From positions 682,001 through 746,000 of the forward strand of contig NZ_CP040695.2 of NCBI RefSeq assembly GCF_005954645.2: DNA of 64,000 nucleotides, written 5' to 3'. The translations under genes and the position numbers were made by a program. Numbering within the stretch: position 1 is the stretch's first letter; each line of letters starts with the position of its first letter. The DNA is from Nocardioides sp. S-1144 (GTDB lineage Bacteria > Actinomycetota > Actinomycetes > Propionibacteriales > Nocardioidaceae). The notes beneath the pieces are model-generated. The model saw only the letters and a program-made list of their open reading frames with translations, had not been told where the DNA came from and did no database searches. Below are positions 25,881-33,195 of the stretch, piece after piece.

Positions 25881-26696
25881 ATGAGCGAGAGCAACGCGAC
25901 GGCCATCATCGGCGCCGGCGTCATGGGCGAGACCCTCCTGTCCGGCCTGGTCCGTGCCGGGCGCCGCGTCGACCGGCTGATGGTGGGGGAGAAGCGGGCC
26001 GAGCGGGCCCGCGAGCTCGAGGAGCGCTACGGCGTCGCCGTCGTCTCCAACGTCGACGCCGCCGCGCGCGCCGACACCGTCGCGCTCGTCGTCAAGCCGC
26101 AGGACATGGGCGACGTCCTCGCCGAGATCGCGCCGTCGCTGCGCGCCGGGCAGCTGCTCGTGTCGCTGGCCGCGGGCATCACCACCTCCTTCATCGAGTC
26201 GCGGGTGCCCGACGGTGTCGCCGTCGTCCGGGTGATGCCCAACACGCCGGCCCTGGTCGACGAGGGCATGTCGGCGATCTCGCCCGGCTCGCACTGCTCC
26301 GAGGCGCAGCTCGCCGAGGCCGAGGCGCTGCTCGACTCGGTCGGCCGGGTGCTGCGGATCCCCGAGCGCCAGCAGGACGCCGTCACCGCGATCTCCGGGT
26401 CGGGCCCGGCCTACATCTTCTTCGTCGTCGAGTCGATGATCGAGGCCGGCGTCCACCTCGGGCTGCCCCGCGCGACCGCCAGCGAGCTGGTGATCCAGAC
26501 CCTGGTGGGCTCGGCCAAGATGCTCCGCGAGACCGGCACCCACCCGACCGTGCTGCGCGAGCAGGTCACCTCGCCCGGCGGCACGACCGCCTCGGCGCTG
26601 CGCGAGCTGGAGATCCACAGGGTGCGCGCGGCGTTCCTGGCCGCCATGGAGGCCGCCCGCAACCGCTCGCGCGAGCTGGCCGAGGGCACGCCGTGA
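25881..26696 (+). CDS. proC: pyrroline-5-carboxylate reductase
   Basis: ProC reduces P5C to proline with NAD(P)H. The 271-residue protein has the Rossmann motif IIGAGVMGETLLSGL, VALVVKPQDM, SLAAGITT, VRVMPNTPALVDEGMSAI and the family signature SGSGPAYIFFVVESMIEAGV ... VTSPGGTTASALREL. ATG 25881 lies 6 bases after TAGGTT (25869-25874), a leaderless arrangement separate from the proline dehydrogenase gene. Confidence 0.96.
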   Translation: MSESNATAIIGAGVMGETLLSGLVRAGRRVDRLMVGEKRAERARELEERYGVAVVSNVDAAARADTVALVVKPQDMGDVLAEIAPSLRAGQLLVSLAAGITTSFIESRVPDGVAVVRVMPNTPALVDEGMSAISPGSHCSEAQLAEAEALLDSVGRVLRIPERQQDAVTAISGSGPAYIFFVVESMIEAGVHLGLPRATASELVIQTLVGSAKMLRETGTHPTVLREQVTSPGGTTASALRELEIHRVRAAFLAAMEAARNRSRELAEGTP

Positions 26697-26712
26697 CCCG
26701 CGGCCCCGCCCG

Positions 26713-27246
26713 GTGAGCCGGCTCCCGCTCGTCTGGGGCGCGACCGCGGCCGAGGTGACCCGCGCCTACCCGGCCGACCGGGCCGTCGACGGGCCGGTCG
26801 TGCTGATGACGCGGGCCGCGCCCGTCGATGCGCCGGTCGCCGTGGTCTGGCGCTGGCTGTGCCAGATGGCGGTCGCGCCGTACTCCTACGACTGGGTCGA
26901 CAACCTCGGACGCCGCTCGCCGCGCGAGCTCACGCCCGGGGCCGACCGGCTCGAGCCCGGGCAGACGATGGCCACGGTGCTGGCCTTGGTCGACGTGGTC
27001 GACGGGCACCACTGGACCGGGGTGACGCGGACCTCGCGACCGTTCGGCCGCATCGCGATGACCTACGCCGCCGAGCCGGGACCGGTGCCCGGCAGCAGCC
27101 GGATCGTGTGCCGGATCGCCGTCGGCGCCGGGAGCCGACCGGGCCGGGTGGCCGCGCACGCGCTCGCGTGGGGCGACCTGGTGATGATCCGCAAGCAGCT
27201 CCGCACCCTGGGTGGGCTGGCCGAGCGGGACGCCGCCGCGCGCTGA
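26713..27246 (+). CDS. SRPBCC-family protein
   Basis: This 177-residue protein is of the [11 protein letters not shown] type, a ligand-pocket fold: VVLMTRAAPVDAPVAVVWRW, then YSYDWVDNLGRRSPRELTPG, HHWTGVTRTSRPFG and a C-terminal helix. No ligand can be predicted. GTG 26713 lies 16 bases after the proC stop, so it may ride on the proC transcript. Convergent with the next gene. Confidence 0.68.
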   Translation: MSRLPLVWGATAAEVTRAYPADRAVDGPVVLMTRAAPVDAPVAVVWRWLCQMAVAPYSYDWVDNLGRRSPRELTPGADRLEPGQTMATVLALVDVVDGHHWTGVTRTSRPFGRIAMTYAAEPGPVPGSSRIVCRIAVGAGSRPGRVAAHALAWGDLVMIRKQLRTLGGLAERDAAAR

Positions 27247-27267
27247 CGCGGGCCCGCGCGGCGTCCG

Positions 27268-27702
27268 TCAGGCGGGGTCGACCGCGGCGACGGCGGTCCC
27301 GGTGACCGCGGCGGTCTCGCGGGCCGCGGCGGCCCGGCGGGCCCGCCGCTTGTCGACCTGGAGGGCGGCGAGGTTGAGCGCGCCCCACGACAGGGTGGTG
27401 GCCAGCACCTTGGTGCGCACCGCGTCGTCGTCGGCGCGGGCGGCCAGCACGACGCCGTCGCCGACGTCGCACAGGATGCGGATCCACATCGCGGTGCGGA
27501 CCGTGCGCTCCGAGCGGCCCAGGATGCCGAACGTGCTGATCGCGAGGTCGCGGACGCCGAACACCTCGGCGAGCAGGTCGTAGCCGGCCTGCTCGTCCTT
27601 GTCGGCCTCCAGCGCCACGCCGAGGTGCTCGGGGCGGACGAAGCAGAACCCGGCGTAGGAGGCGGTGGCGGTGCTCATCAGGCGACTCAGCGCGTAGCTC
27701 AT
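27268..27702 (-). CDS. hypothetical protein, possibly DUF4267-like
   Basis: This 144-residue protein begins MSYALSRLMSTATASYAG. It has FGVRDLAISTFGILGRSERT and a hydrophobic stretch around ILCDVGDGVVLAA, followed by a second weak one (TLSWGALNLAALQVD) and a basic tail. The RDLA pattern is reminiscent of the DUF4267 membrane family, but I cannot confirm it. I use ATG 27702 instead of a longer frame because TAGCGT lies exactly 7 bases upstream. It is divergent from the dehalogenase gene. Confidence 0.6.
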   Translation of the reverse strand: MSYALSRLMSTATASYAGFCFVRPEHLGVALEADKDEQAGYDLLAEVFGVRDLAISTFGILGRSERTVRTAMWIRILCDVGDGVVLAARADDDAVRTKVLATTLSWGALNLAALQVDKRRARRAAAARETAAVTGTAVAAVDPA

Positions 27703-27775
27703 GGGCACGACGCTACGGGGGTGGCCGCGCTCGCGGATCCCCACCAGGGGTGGCCCGGGCTGCCAGACTCGCCGG

Positions 27776-28669
27776 ATGGACGCCTTCCGCACGCCCGAGG
27801 ACCGCTTCGCCGCCGTCGACTGGCCCGAGCCGGCCTACGCCGAGGTCGGCGACGGGCTGCGGATGGCCTACGTCGACACCGGCAGCCCCGGCGACCTCGC
27901 GGCGCCGGTGGCGCTGCTGCTGCACGGTGAGCCGACGTGGGGCTACCTCTACCGGCACGTCGTCGCCGAGCTCGACGCCGTGGGCGTGCGGTGCGTCGTG
28001 CCCGACCTGATCGGCTTCGGGCGCTCCGACAAGCCGCTGGCGGTCGCCGACCACTCCTACGCGCGCCACGTCGAGTGGGTCCGCCGCCTGGTGGTCGACC
28101 ACCTGGCGCTCACCGACGTCACCCTGGTCGGCCAGGACTGGGGCGGGCTGATCGGGCTGCGGCTCGTGGCCGAGCACCCCGACCGCTTCGCCCGCGTCGT
28201 GGCCGCCAACACCGGGCTGCCGACCGGCGACGTCGACATGCCGGAGGTCTGGTGGCAGTTCCGGCGGGCCGTGGAGTCGGCGCCGACGCTCGACGTGGGC
28301 CGGCTGGTCGCCTCGGGCTGTCGGCACGGGCTCGCCGACGCCGACCGGGCGGCCTACGACGCCCCGTTCCCCGACGAGGCGAGCAAGGCCGGCCCGCGGG
28401 CGATGCCGCTCCTGGTGCCGACCCGGCCCGACGACCCGGCCACCGAGGCCAACCGCGCCGCGTGGCGCAGCCTCGGGGAGTGGGACCGGCCGTTCCTGGT
28501 GGCCTTCTCCGACTCCGACCCGATCACCGGGGCGATGGCGCCGATCCTGCGCGGGCACGTGCCCGGTGCCGCCCTGCTCGACCACCCCACGCTCCTCGAC
28601 GCCGGTCACTTCCTGCAGGAGGACGCCGGCAACGAGCTCGGCCGCGTGGTCGCGGCGTTCATGGCCTGA
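27776..28669 (+). CDS. haloalkane dehalogenase (alpha/beta hydrolase)
   Basis: This 297-residue enzyme resembles subfamily I haloalkane dehalogenases, which hydrolyse C-halogen bonds through an Asp nucleophile. Features: the oxyanion and halide-binding HGEPTWGYLYR, the nucleophile elbow VGQDWGG (Asp followed by the halide-binding Trp), the cap region WWQFRRAV, and the catalytic His in DAGHFLQED. The natural substrate is unknown. ATG 27776 lies 6 bases after CAGACT. Confidence 0.85.
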   Translation: MDAFRTPEDRFAAVDWPEPAYAEVGDGLRMAYVDTGSPGDLAAPVALLLHGEPTWGYLYRHVVAELDAVGVRCVVPDLIGFGRSDKPLAVADHSYARHVEWVRRLVVDHLALTDVTLVGQDWGGLIGLRLVAEHPDRFARVVAANTGLPTGDVDMPEVWWQFRRAVESAPTLDVGRLVASGCRHGLADADRAAYDAPFPDEASKAGPRAMPLLVPTRPDDPATEANRAAWRSLGEWDRPFLVAFSDSDPITGAMAPILRGHVPGAALLDHPTLLDAGHFLQEDAGNELGRVVAAFMA

Positions 28670-28670
28670 G

Positions 28671-28701
28671 CCCGGCCGGGGCCGTGCCGGGCCCCGCCGG
28701 G
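28671..28701. terminator. hairpin terminator after the dehalogenase gene
   Basis: CCCGGCCGGGGCC pairs with GGCCCCG-CCGGG across a short loop with one bulged base. It lies in the gap between the convergent dehalogenase and TetR genes. Confidence 0.55.
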
Positions 28702-28713
28702 ACCCTGCGGGGA

Positions 28714-29400
28714 TCAGTCGGTGCGCAGGTCGGCGACCAGGGCGACGACGTCGTCGACGACGCCGCGGACCACCGGCAGGCGGGAGAGTCGCAGCAGCCG
28801 GTCGACGATCGGCACCGACCGGGCGACCAGCGCCCGGGTGCGCGCCTGCTGGGGCGACCGGTCGTGCACCCAGAACAGCACGTAGCCCATCTGCAGCAGC
28901 CACAGCAGGTCGGGCAGCTCGGCCCGCACGGCCGGGGCCAGCTTGAGGTCGGAGCCCTCCACGACCCGCCGGTAGAGCTCGGTGCTGGCCTGGCGGGCCG
29001 CGGTGGACTCGGCGCTGAACGGCGACAGCGGGCTGTCGGGGTCGGCGGCGTTCTTGAAGAACTGGGCCGCGAACTCGTGGTGCGGGGCCGCGACGTCGAG
29101 CCAGGCGTCGAGGACCCCGCGCAGGCGGACGTCGAAGCCGCGGTCGCGCTGGAGGACGGCGCCGGCCGCCTCGGCGTGCTCGACCTGGATGCTGTCGTAG
29201 AACGCCTGGATCAGGTGTTCCTTCGAGCCGAAGTAGTAGTAGGCGTTGCCCACCGCGACGCCGGCCTCGCCGGCGATGGCGCGCATGGTGGTGCGGTCGT
29301 AGCCGTCGCGACGGAACAGCCGCAGCGCGGCGTCCGCGATGGTGGCGCGGGTCTGCTCAGCCTTGCTGGTGAGCGACGCGCGGGGAGCAGGATCCGGCAC
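28714..29400 (-). CDS. TetR-family transcriptional repressor
   Basis: This 228-residue regulator has an N-terminal HTH (TRATIADAALRLFRRDGYDR, then IAGEAGVAVGNAYYYFGSKE) and a mostly helical ligand domain. The start could be GTG 29418; I prefer GTG 29400 because TACCCT lies 7 bases upstream, giving it its own leaderless promoter. It is also the last gene of a three-gene operon that begins at 30196, where two matching palindromic operators lie, so it very likely represses its own operon. Confidence 0.9.
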   Translation of the reverse strand: MPDPAPRASLTSKAEQTRATIADAALRLFRRDGYDRTTMRAIAGEAGVAVGNAYYYFGSKEHLIQAFYDSIQVEHAEAAGAVLQRDRGFDVRLRGVLDAWLDVAAPHHEFAAQFFKNAADPDSPLSPFSAESTAARQASTELYRRVVEGSDLKLAPAVRAELPDLLWLLQMGYVLFWVHDRSPQQARTRALVARSVPIVDRLLRLSRLPVVRGVVDDVVALVADLRTD

Positions 29401-29776
29401 AGTCGTCAGGGTAGTCACCCCCCGTGCCGCCGCCCGGCGCCATCAGGTGGCGCAGCCCGGCCGCGGTACCCGCGGCACCGCGCGCGAGCGGGAGCCAGGC
29501 CGGGCGGGCCAGCCGCTCGGCGAGCCCTCGGTGCGCCCCGGTCGCCCAGAGGCACATCACCCACGCCCGCTCGTGGGTCCACATGGACCCGTCGTCGCCG
29601 ACGACCGTGACCTCCGCGAGCGTGCGGGCGTGGTCGAGCGTCGGGAACAGGGCCCGGGCCTCGGGTGACCCGGCCGGCACGAGTCGCACCGGCACGAGCA
29701 GGGGCTGCGCGGCCAGCCACGCCCGGAACCGGGAGCAGAGCGGGCACGCGGCGTCGTACAGGACGGTGAGGCGCAC
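29357..29776 (-). CDS. thiol-disulfide oxidoreductase of the DCC (DUF393) family
   Basis: This 139-residue protein has the DxxCxxC signature YDAACPLCSRF near the N-terminus, with VRLVPAGSPEARALF and WTHERAWVMCLWATG following, which fits the thioredoxin-like DCC family. A second Cys pair (CAGSC) is near the C-terminus. The GTG start is 3 bases from the stop of the upstream membrane-protein gene, and its end overlaps the TetR gene by about 44 bases. Its role with the TetR-controlled membrane protein is unknown. Confidence 0.82.
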   Translation of the reverse strand: MRLTVLYDAACPLCSRFRAWLAAQPLLVPVRLVPAGSPEARALFPTLDHARTLAEVTVVGDDGSMWTHERAWVMCLWATGAHRGLAERLARPAWLPLARGAAGTAAGLRHLMAPGGGTGGDYPDDCAGSCSPRVAHQQG

Positions 29777-29779
29777 TTG

Positions 29780-30196
29780 TCAGGACGCCGGGAAGGCGGG
29801 CATCGGCGGGACGTAGCTCTGGGGCGCGACGGGCGCGGCGCGGTAGGCGTCGATCCGCTGACGGCGGCGCATCGAGCTGAACACCCAGACGTTGAGGAAG
29901 TGCAGGACGCCGAGCACGAGCGTCACGACGCCGATCTTCACGCTGAGCTGCTCGACCAGGCCGCGCAGGTCGGCGACCTCGCCGCCGTTGCGCAGGTAGA
30001 GGCTGACGAAGCCGAGGTTCAGCAGGTAGAAGCCGACGACGAGGAGCCGGTTGACGGCCTCGGCGACGTCCTCGTGCTCGCCGAAGACCTCCTCGAGGAA
30101 GACCCCGCCGTGACGCGACAGCGTCGTCGCCACCCACACGGTGAGCGGGATGGCGATGAGCAGGTAGGCGAGGTAGGTCGCGACGGTCCAGTCCAT
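29780..30196 (-). CDS. small membrane protein of a TetR-controlled operon
   Basis: This 138-residue protein has three predicted membrane helices: TYLAYLLIAIPLTVWVA, LLVVGFYLLNLGFVSLYL and IGVVTLVLGVLHFLNVWVF. Between them is an amphipathic stretch; the tail is cytoplasmic and Pro-rich (APVAPQSYVPPMPAFPAS). I do not recognise the family. A strong ribosome site (AAGGAGA) precedes the ATG. It is the first gene of the operon with the DCC protein and the TetR repressor, and lies directly behind the two operators. Confidence 0.75.
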   Translation of the reverse strand: MDWTVATYLAYLLIAIPLTVWVATTLSRHGGVFLEEVFGEHEDVAEAVNRLLVVGFYLLNLGFVSLYLRNGGEVADLRGLVEQLSVKIGVVTLVLGVLHFLNVWVFSSMRRRQRIDAYRAAPVAPQSYVPPMPAFPAS

Positions 30197-30217
30197 GACA
30201 GGTCTCCTTGAGAGTGA

Positions 30218-30259
30218 TTTGAACGCGTTCAGAACCTAGCACGAATTGAACGTGTTCAA
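30218..30259 (-). promoter_or_regulatory. two palindromic TetR operators and promoter
   Basis: TGAACGCGTTCA (30220-30231) and TTGAACGTGTTCAA (30246-30259) are perfect inverted repeats with the same half-site, TGAAC. Their centres are 27 bases apart. The hexamer TAGGTT lies between them on the - strand, so bound repressor would cover the promoter of the operon that ends with the TetR gene. Confidence 0.8.
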
Positions 30260-30272
30260 ACGTCGCCCCGTC

Positions 30273-30310
30273 GTCGGGGATCCCGGACGCCCGCGGCCCG
30301 GGTCCCCGAC
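30273..30310 (-). terminator. hairpin terminator downstream of trpS
   Basis: GTCGGGGA ... TCCCCGAC, extended by CCCGG / CCGGG with a bulge, lies just past the trpS stop. There is no T-run, as is usual for actinobacteria. Confidence 0.5.
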
Positions 30311-30329
30311 GTGGCGGATCCCGGTCGGC

Positions 30330-31289
30330 TCAGAGCCCGATGGCGGCCGCCGCCGCGGCCAGGACCGGCTCCGTCACGGCGCACGCTCGTGCGGTGCCCC
30401 GGTCGACGACGTCGCTGACGTGGGTCCGGTCCGCGACGAGCTCGGCACAGCGCCGGCGAACCGGCTCCAGCTCGGCCACGACCGCGTCCGTCACGGCGGC
30501 CTTGAGCGCTCCGTAGGTCGTGATCCCGGCGGCCGACCCCCCGCACGCGGCGAGGACGTCGAGCAGGTTGGTGATGCCCGGCTTGGCGTCGCGGTCGGGG
30601 CGGACGGCGTCCGGCCCGACGTCGCTGTCGGTGACGGCCCGGGCGACCTTGCGCCGGATGGTGTCCGGGTCGTCGAGGATCCCGATGCTGCCGGGGGTGC
30701 TCGACTTGCTCATCTTCGTGGTGGGGTCGGCCAGGTCCATGACGCGGGCACCGACCGGCGGCGTGGTCATCTCCGGCACGGTGAAGACCGGCCCGTAGGT
30801 CGCGTTGAACCGCGCGGCGAGGTCGCGCGTCAGCTCGACGTGCTGGCGCTGGTCCTCGCCGACCGGCACCTGCTCGGCCCGGTAGAGCAGGATGTCGGCG
30901 GCCATCAGCACGGGGTAGGTGAGCAGCGAGGTCCGGGTCGAGGCGACGCCGCGACCCTTCGTCCGGAACTGGATCATCCGGCCCAGCTCGCCGGTCGTCA
31001 CGACGCACTCGAGCAGCTGGGCGAGCCGCGCGTGGGCCGGCACCCGGCTCTGCACGAACACCGTGCTCCGGTCGAGCCCGACGGCGACCATGACGGCCGC
31101 CTGCTCGGCGACCGTGGCCCGCAGGGTGGCGGGGTCGTGGGCGACGGTGAGGGCGTGCAGGTCCGAGATGCCGTAGAAGCAGTCGGCCCGAGCCTGCTGC
31201 TCGGCCATCGGGCGCAGCGCGCCGAGGTAGTTGCCGAGGGTCAGGCGACCGCTCGGGGTGAGCAGGGAGAGGCGACGGGATCGATCCAT
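30330..31289 (-). CDS. trpS: tryptophanyl-tRNA synthetase, auxiliary type
   Basis: This 319-residue class I synthetase charges tRNA-Trp. The HIGH-equivalent is TPSGRLTLGNYLGALRP, the KMSKS motif is TTKMSKSSTPG, and SLLTYPVLMAADILLYRAEQ and PVGEDQRQH are typical. The segment before PSG reads LSLLT where Bacillus stearothermophilus TrpRS has FSGIQ. In Streptomyces coelicolor an auxiliary, indolmycin-resistant TrpRS is controlled by ribosome-mediated attenuation; the leader found here suggests the same class. ATG 31289 has the ribosome site CAGGAG. The main TrpRS should lie elsewhere in the genome. Confidence 0.93.
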   Translation of the reverse strand: MDRSRRLSLLTPSGRLTLGNYLGALRPMAEQQARADCFYGISDLHALTVAHDPATLRATVAEQAAVMVAVGLDRSTVFVQSRVPAHARLAQLLECVVTTGELGRMIQFRTKGRGVASTRTSLLTYPVLMAADILLYRAEQVPVGEDQRQHVELTRDLAARFNATYGPVFTVPEMTTPPVGARVMDLADPTTKMSKSSTPGSIGILDDPDTIRRKVARAVTDSDVGPDAVRPDRDAKPGITNLLDVLAACGGSAAGITTYGALKAAVTDAVVAELEPVRRRCAELVADRTHVSDVVDRGTARACAVTEPVLAAAAAAIGL

Positions 31290-31366
31290 GGTGGGCTCCT
31301 GGTGAGGTGGGCCCACGGGTGGCGTCCCGGGCCACGACCGGTCCGCGGACAGGTCGGGACGTGCAG

Positions 31367-31390
31367 AACGGCCGCCCGTGGGCGGCCGTT
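31367..31390 (-). terminator. attenuator terminator hairpin upstream of trpS
   Basis: AACGGCCGCC-CACG-GGCGGCCGTT is a perfect 10-base stem with a 4-base loop between the Trp leader peptide and trpS. It has no U-run. Its left arm holds CCGCC (31381-31385), which can instead pair with GGCGG (31417-31421) of the upstream hairpin, giving the anti-terminator. Confidence 0.75.
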
Positions 31391-31410
31391 TCTGGGTGGT
31401 GCGTCAGAAC

Positions 31411-31440
31411 AGTGGTCCGCCGGTCAGGCGGGCCACCACT
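31411..31440 (-). promoter_or_regulatory. segment 1:2 hairpin of the trp attenuator
   Basis: On the - strand AGTGGT(GGC)CCGCC pairs with GGCGGACCACT around TGACC. The left arm includes the two Trp codons and the stop region of the leader peptide. A ribosome stalled on the Trp codons would open this hairpin and free GGCGG for anti-termination. Confidence 0.7.
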
Positions 31441-31471
31441 GCGACAGGTGGGTCGGCAGGTTCGTCAGCAC
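31424..31471 (-). CDS. Trp leader peptide of the trpS attenuator
   Basis: A 16-codon frame, GTG to TGA, encodes MLTNLPTHLSQWWPA with two adjacent Trp codons just before the stop. It lies 135 bases upstream of trpS and is followed by a pause-type hairpin and a terminator hairpin. A -10-like CACGAT (31478-31483) lies exactly 6 bases before the GTG, so the leader mRNA probably starts at the GTG. The layout is that of ribosome-mediated transcription attenuation: scarce charged tRNA-Trp stalls the ribosome and allows read-through into trpS. Confidence 0.8.
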   Translation of the reverse strand: MLTNLPTHLSQWWPA

Positions 31472-31483
31472 CGGCTCATCGTG

Positions 31484-33142
31484 TCACGGGAGCCGGGCCG
31501 CGACCACCCGGTCGAGCACGTCGAGCGGCAGCGAGCCGGAGTCGAGCACGGCGGAGTGGAACGCCCGGACGTCGAACGAGGCCCCCTGGCGGGCCTCGGC
31601 CTCGCGCCGGATCCGCTCGACCTCGACCCGGCCGACCATGTAGGAGCAGGCCTGGCCGGGGGTGACGATGTAGCGGTCGATCTCGGGACGGACCATCGCG
31701 TCGGCCAGCGGTGAGTTGTCGACCATGTAGGCCACCGCCTGCTCGCGGGTCCAGCCGAGCGCGTGGATGCCGGTGTCGACGACGAGCCGGCAGGCGCGCA
31801 TCGAGTCGGCGGCGTACATCCCCATCCGGTCCACGGCGGAGGAGTAGAGGCCCATCTCGTCGGCGAGCCGCTCGGTGTAGAGCCCCCAGCCCTCGGCGTA
31901 GGCGGAGTTGTGGATGTGCTTGCGGAACTCCGGGACCCCCTCGAGCTCGGCGGCGATCGCCAGCTGCAGGTGGTGCCCGGGGATGCCCTCGTGGAAGGCC
32001 ATCGCCTCGAGCTCGAAGGTGCCCCACGACGCCGGGTCGTCGACGTTGATGAAGAACGTGCCGCCGCGGCTGCCGTCACCCGCGGGCGGGAAGTAGAAGG
32101 CCTTGGCCCCGCTCGTGGTGCCCTCGACGGCGCACGCCGCCCGGGGGAGGACCTCGAACCAGCCGGGCATCGCGTCCCAGGCCCGCGCCATCGCGACGCG
32201 GGAGGCCTCGACGAGCTGCTCGCCACGCTCGAAGTGCAGGGCGGGGTCGGTGCGCATCGCCTCGAAGATCCGGGCGAGGTCGTCGGTGCCGACCACCTCG
32301 GGGCCGAGGGCGCGGTACTCCTCGGCGAGCTTGGCGACCTGGGCGAGGCCGAGGTCGTGGATCTCCTGGGCGCTCTTCGTGGTCGTGGTGAAGTACCGCA
32401 GCAGGGCGGCGTAGGTGGCCTCGCCGTCGGGCAGGTGCACCAGGCCGCACTGCTCGTCGGGCCGGGCGTGCGGCAGCACCTCCTCGCGCAGGACGTCGCG
32501 GTAGCCGGCCATCGCCGGACGCAGCTCGTCGCCGACCACCGCGCCGACCCGGGCGCGCCAGGCGTCCGCGTCGACCCCGGCCGGGGGCGCCGGCACCTGG
32601 GTCAGGACGGCGTCCTCGGCGAGCGGTGCGGCCAGCAGCGTGTCGAGCTGCGCGACGGTGTCGGCCACGGCGAAGCGGGCCGGCGTCCGGCCGGCGGCGA
32701 CGCCCTCGCGGAGCCGGTCGGCGAGCTCGCCGTAGCTGCGGGCCACGCCGCGCAGCTTGTCGACGAACGCCTCGGCGACGACGGCGTCGGGCAGGGCGAG
32801 CATCCCGGTGACGATCGGGACGCCGACCTGGACGCCGAAGATCGGGTCGGCGGCGAGCTCGGCCAGGCGCGTCCCGAGCCGGTCGGCGGTCGTGGTCGCG
32901 GTGGAGATCAGCACGTCGCGCGTGATCTGCTCCTGGGCGTCGAGCTCGCCCGGGCTGATCGCCTCGGCGTCGTCGACGAAGGTGCGCAGCGCCTCGATCC
33001 GCCGGTCCTCGGCCGCCCTGGTCTCGTCCTCGTAGAACGCGGCGTAGCGGTAGTCGCCGAGCAGGTGGGCCTCGGTCGGGTTGGTCTCCAGGTGGAAGTC
33101 CCAGAAGGCGCGGGCGAGCTCCTGGAGGTCGGCGTTCGTCAT
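31484..33142 (-). CDS. DUF885 family zinc peptidase-like protein
   Basis: This 552-residue protein of the DUF885 family (M32/M3-like fold) has the metal-site motif AFHEGIPGHHLQLAIA with the downstream Glu in YAEGWGLYTERLADEMG, typical of this family; peptidase activity is inferred. N-terminal region: FWDFHLETNPTEAHLLGDYR. There is no signal peptide, so it is cytoplasmic. ATG 33142 lies 6 bases after TAGGGT. Its 3' end adjoins the promoter of the Trp leader. Confidence 0.85.
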   Translation of the reverse strand: MTNADLQELARAFWDFHLETNPTEAHLLGDYRYAAFYEDETRAAEDRRIEALRTFVDDAEAISPGELDAQEQITRDVLISTATTTADRLGTRLAELAADPIFGVQVGVPIVTGMLALPDAVVAEAFVDKLRGVARSYGELADRLREGVAAGRTPARFAVADTVAQLDTLLAAPLAEDAVLTQVPAPPAGVDADAWRARVGAVVGDELRPAMAGYRDVLREEVLPHARPDEQCGLVHLPDGEATYAALLRYFTTTTKSAQEIHDLGLAQVAKLAEEYRALGPEVVGTDDLARIFEAMRTDPALHFERGEQLVEASRVAMARAWDAMPGWFEVLPRAACAVEGTTSGAKAFYFPPAGDGSRGGTFFINVDDPASWGTFELEAMAFHEGIPGHHLQLAIAAELEGVPEFRKHIHNSAYAEGWGLYTERLADEMGLYSSAVDRMGMYAADSMRACRLVVDTGIHALGWTREQAVAYMVDNSPLADAMVRPEIDRYIVTPGQACSYMVGRVEVERIRREAEARQGASFDVRAFHSAVLDSGSLPLDVLDRVVAARLP

Positions 33143-33195
33143 GCGCCGACCCTACGGGCGGCCGCGGCGCGCCGCCGACGCCGCCGAGGGGTCGG

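Noticed and set aside
31290-31480. T-box riboswitch upstream of trpS
   Set aside because: No T-box sequence (TGGNACCGCG-like) or specifier stem is present; the tandem Trp codons in a short translated frame explain the region better.
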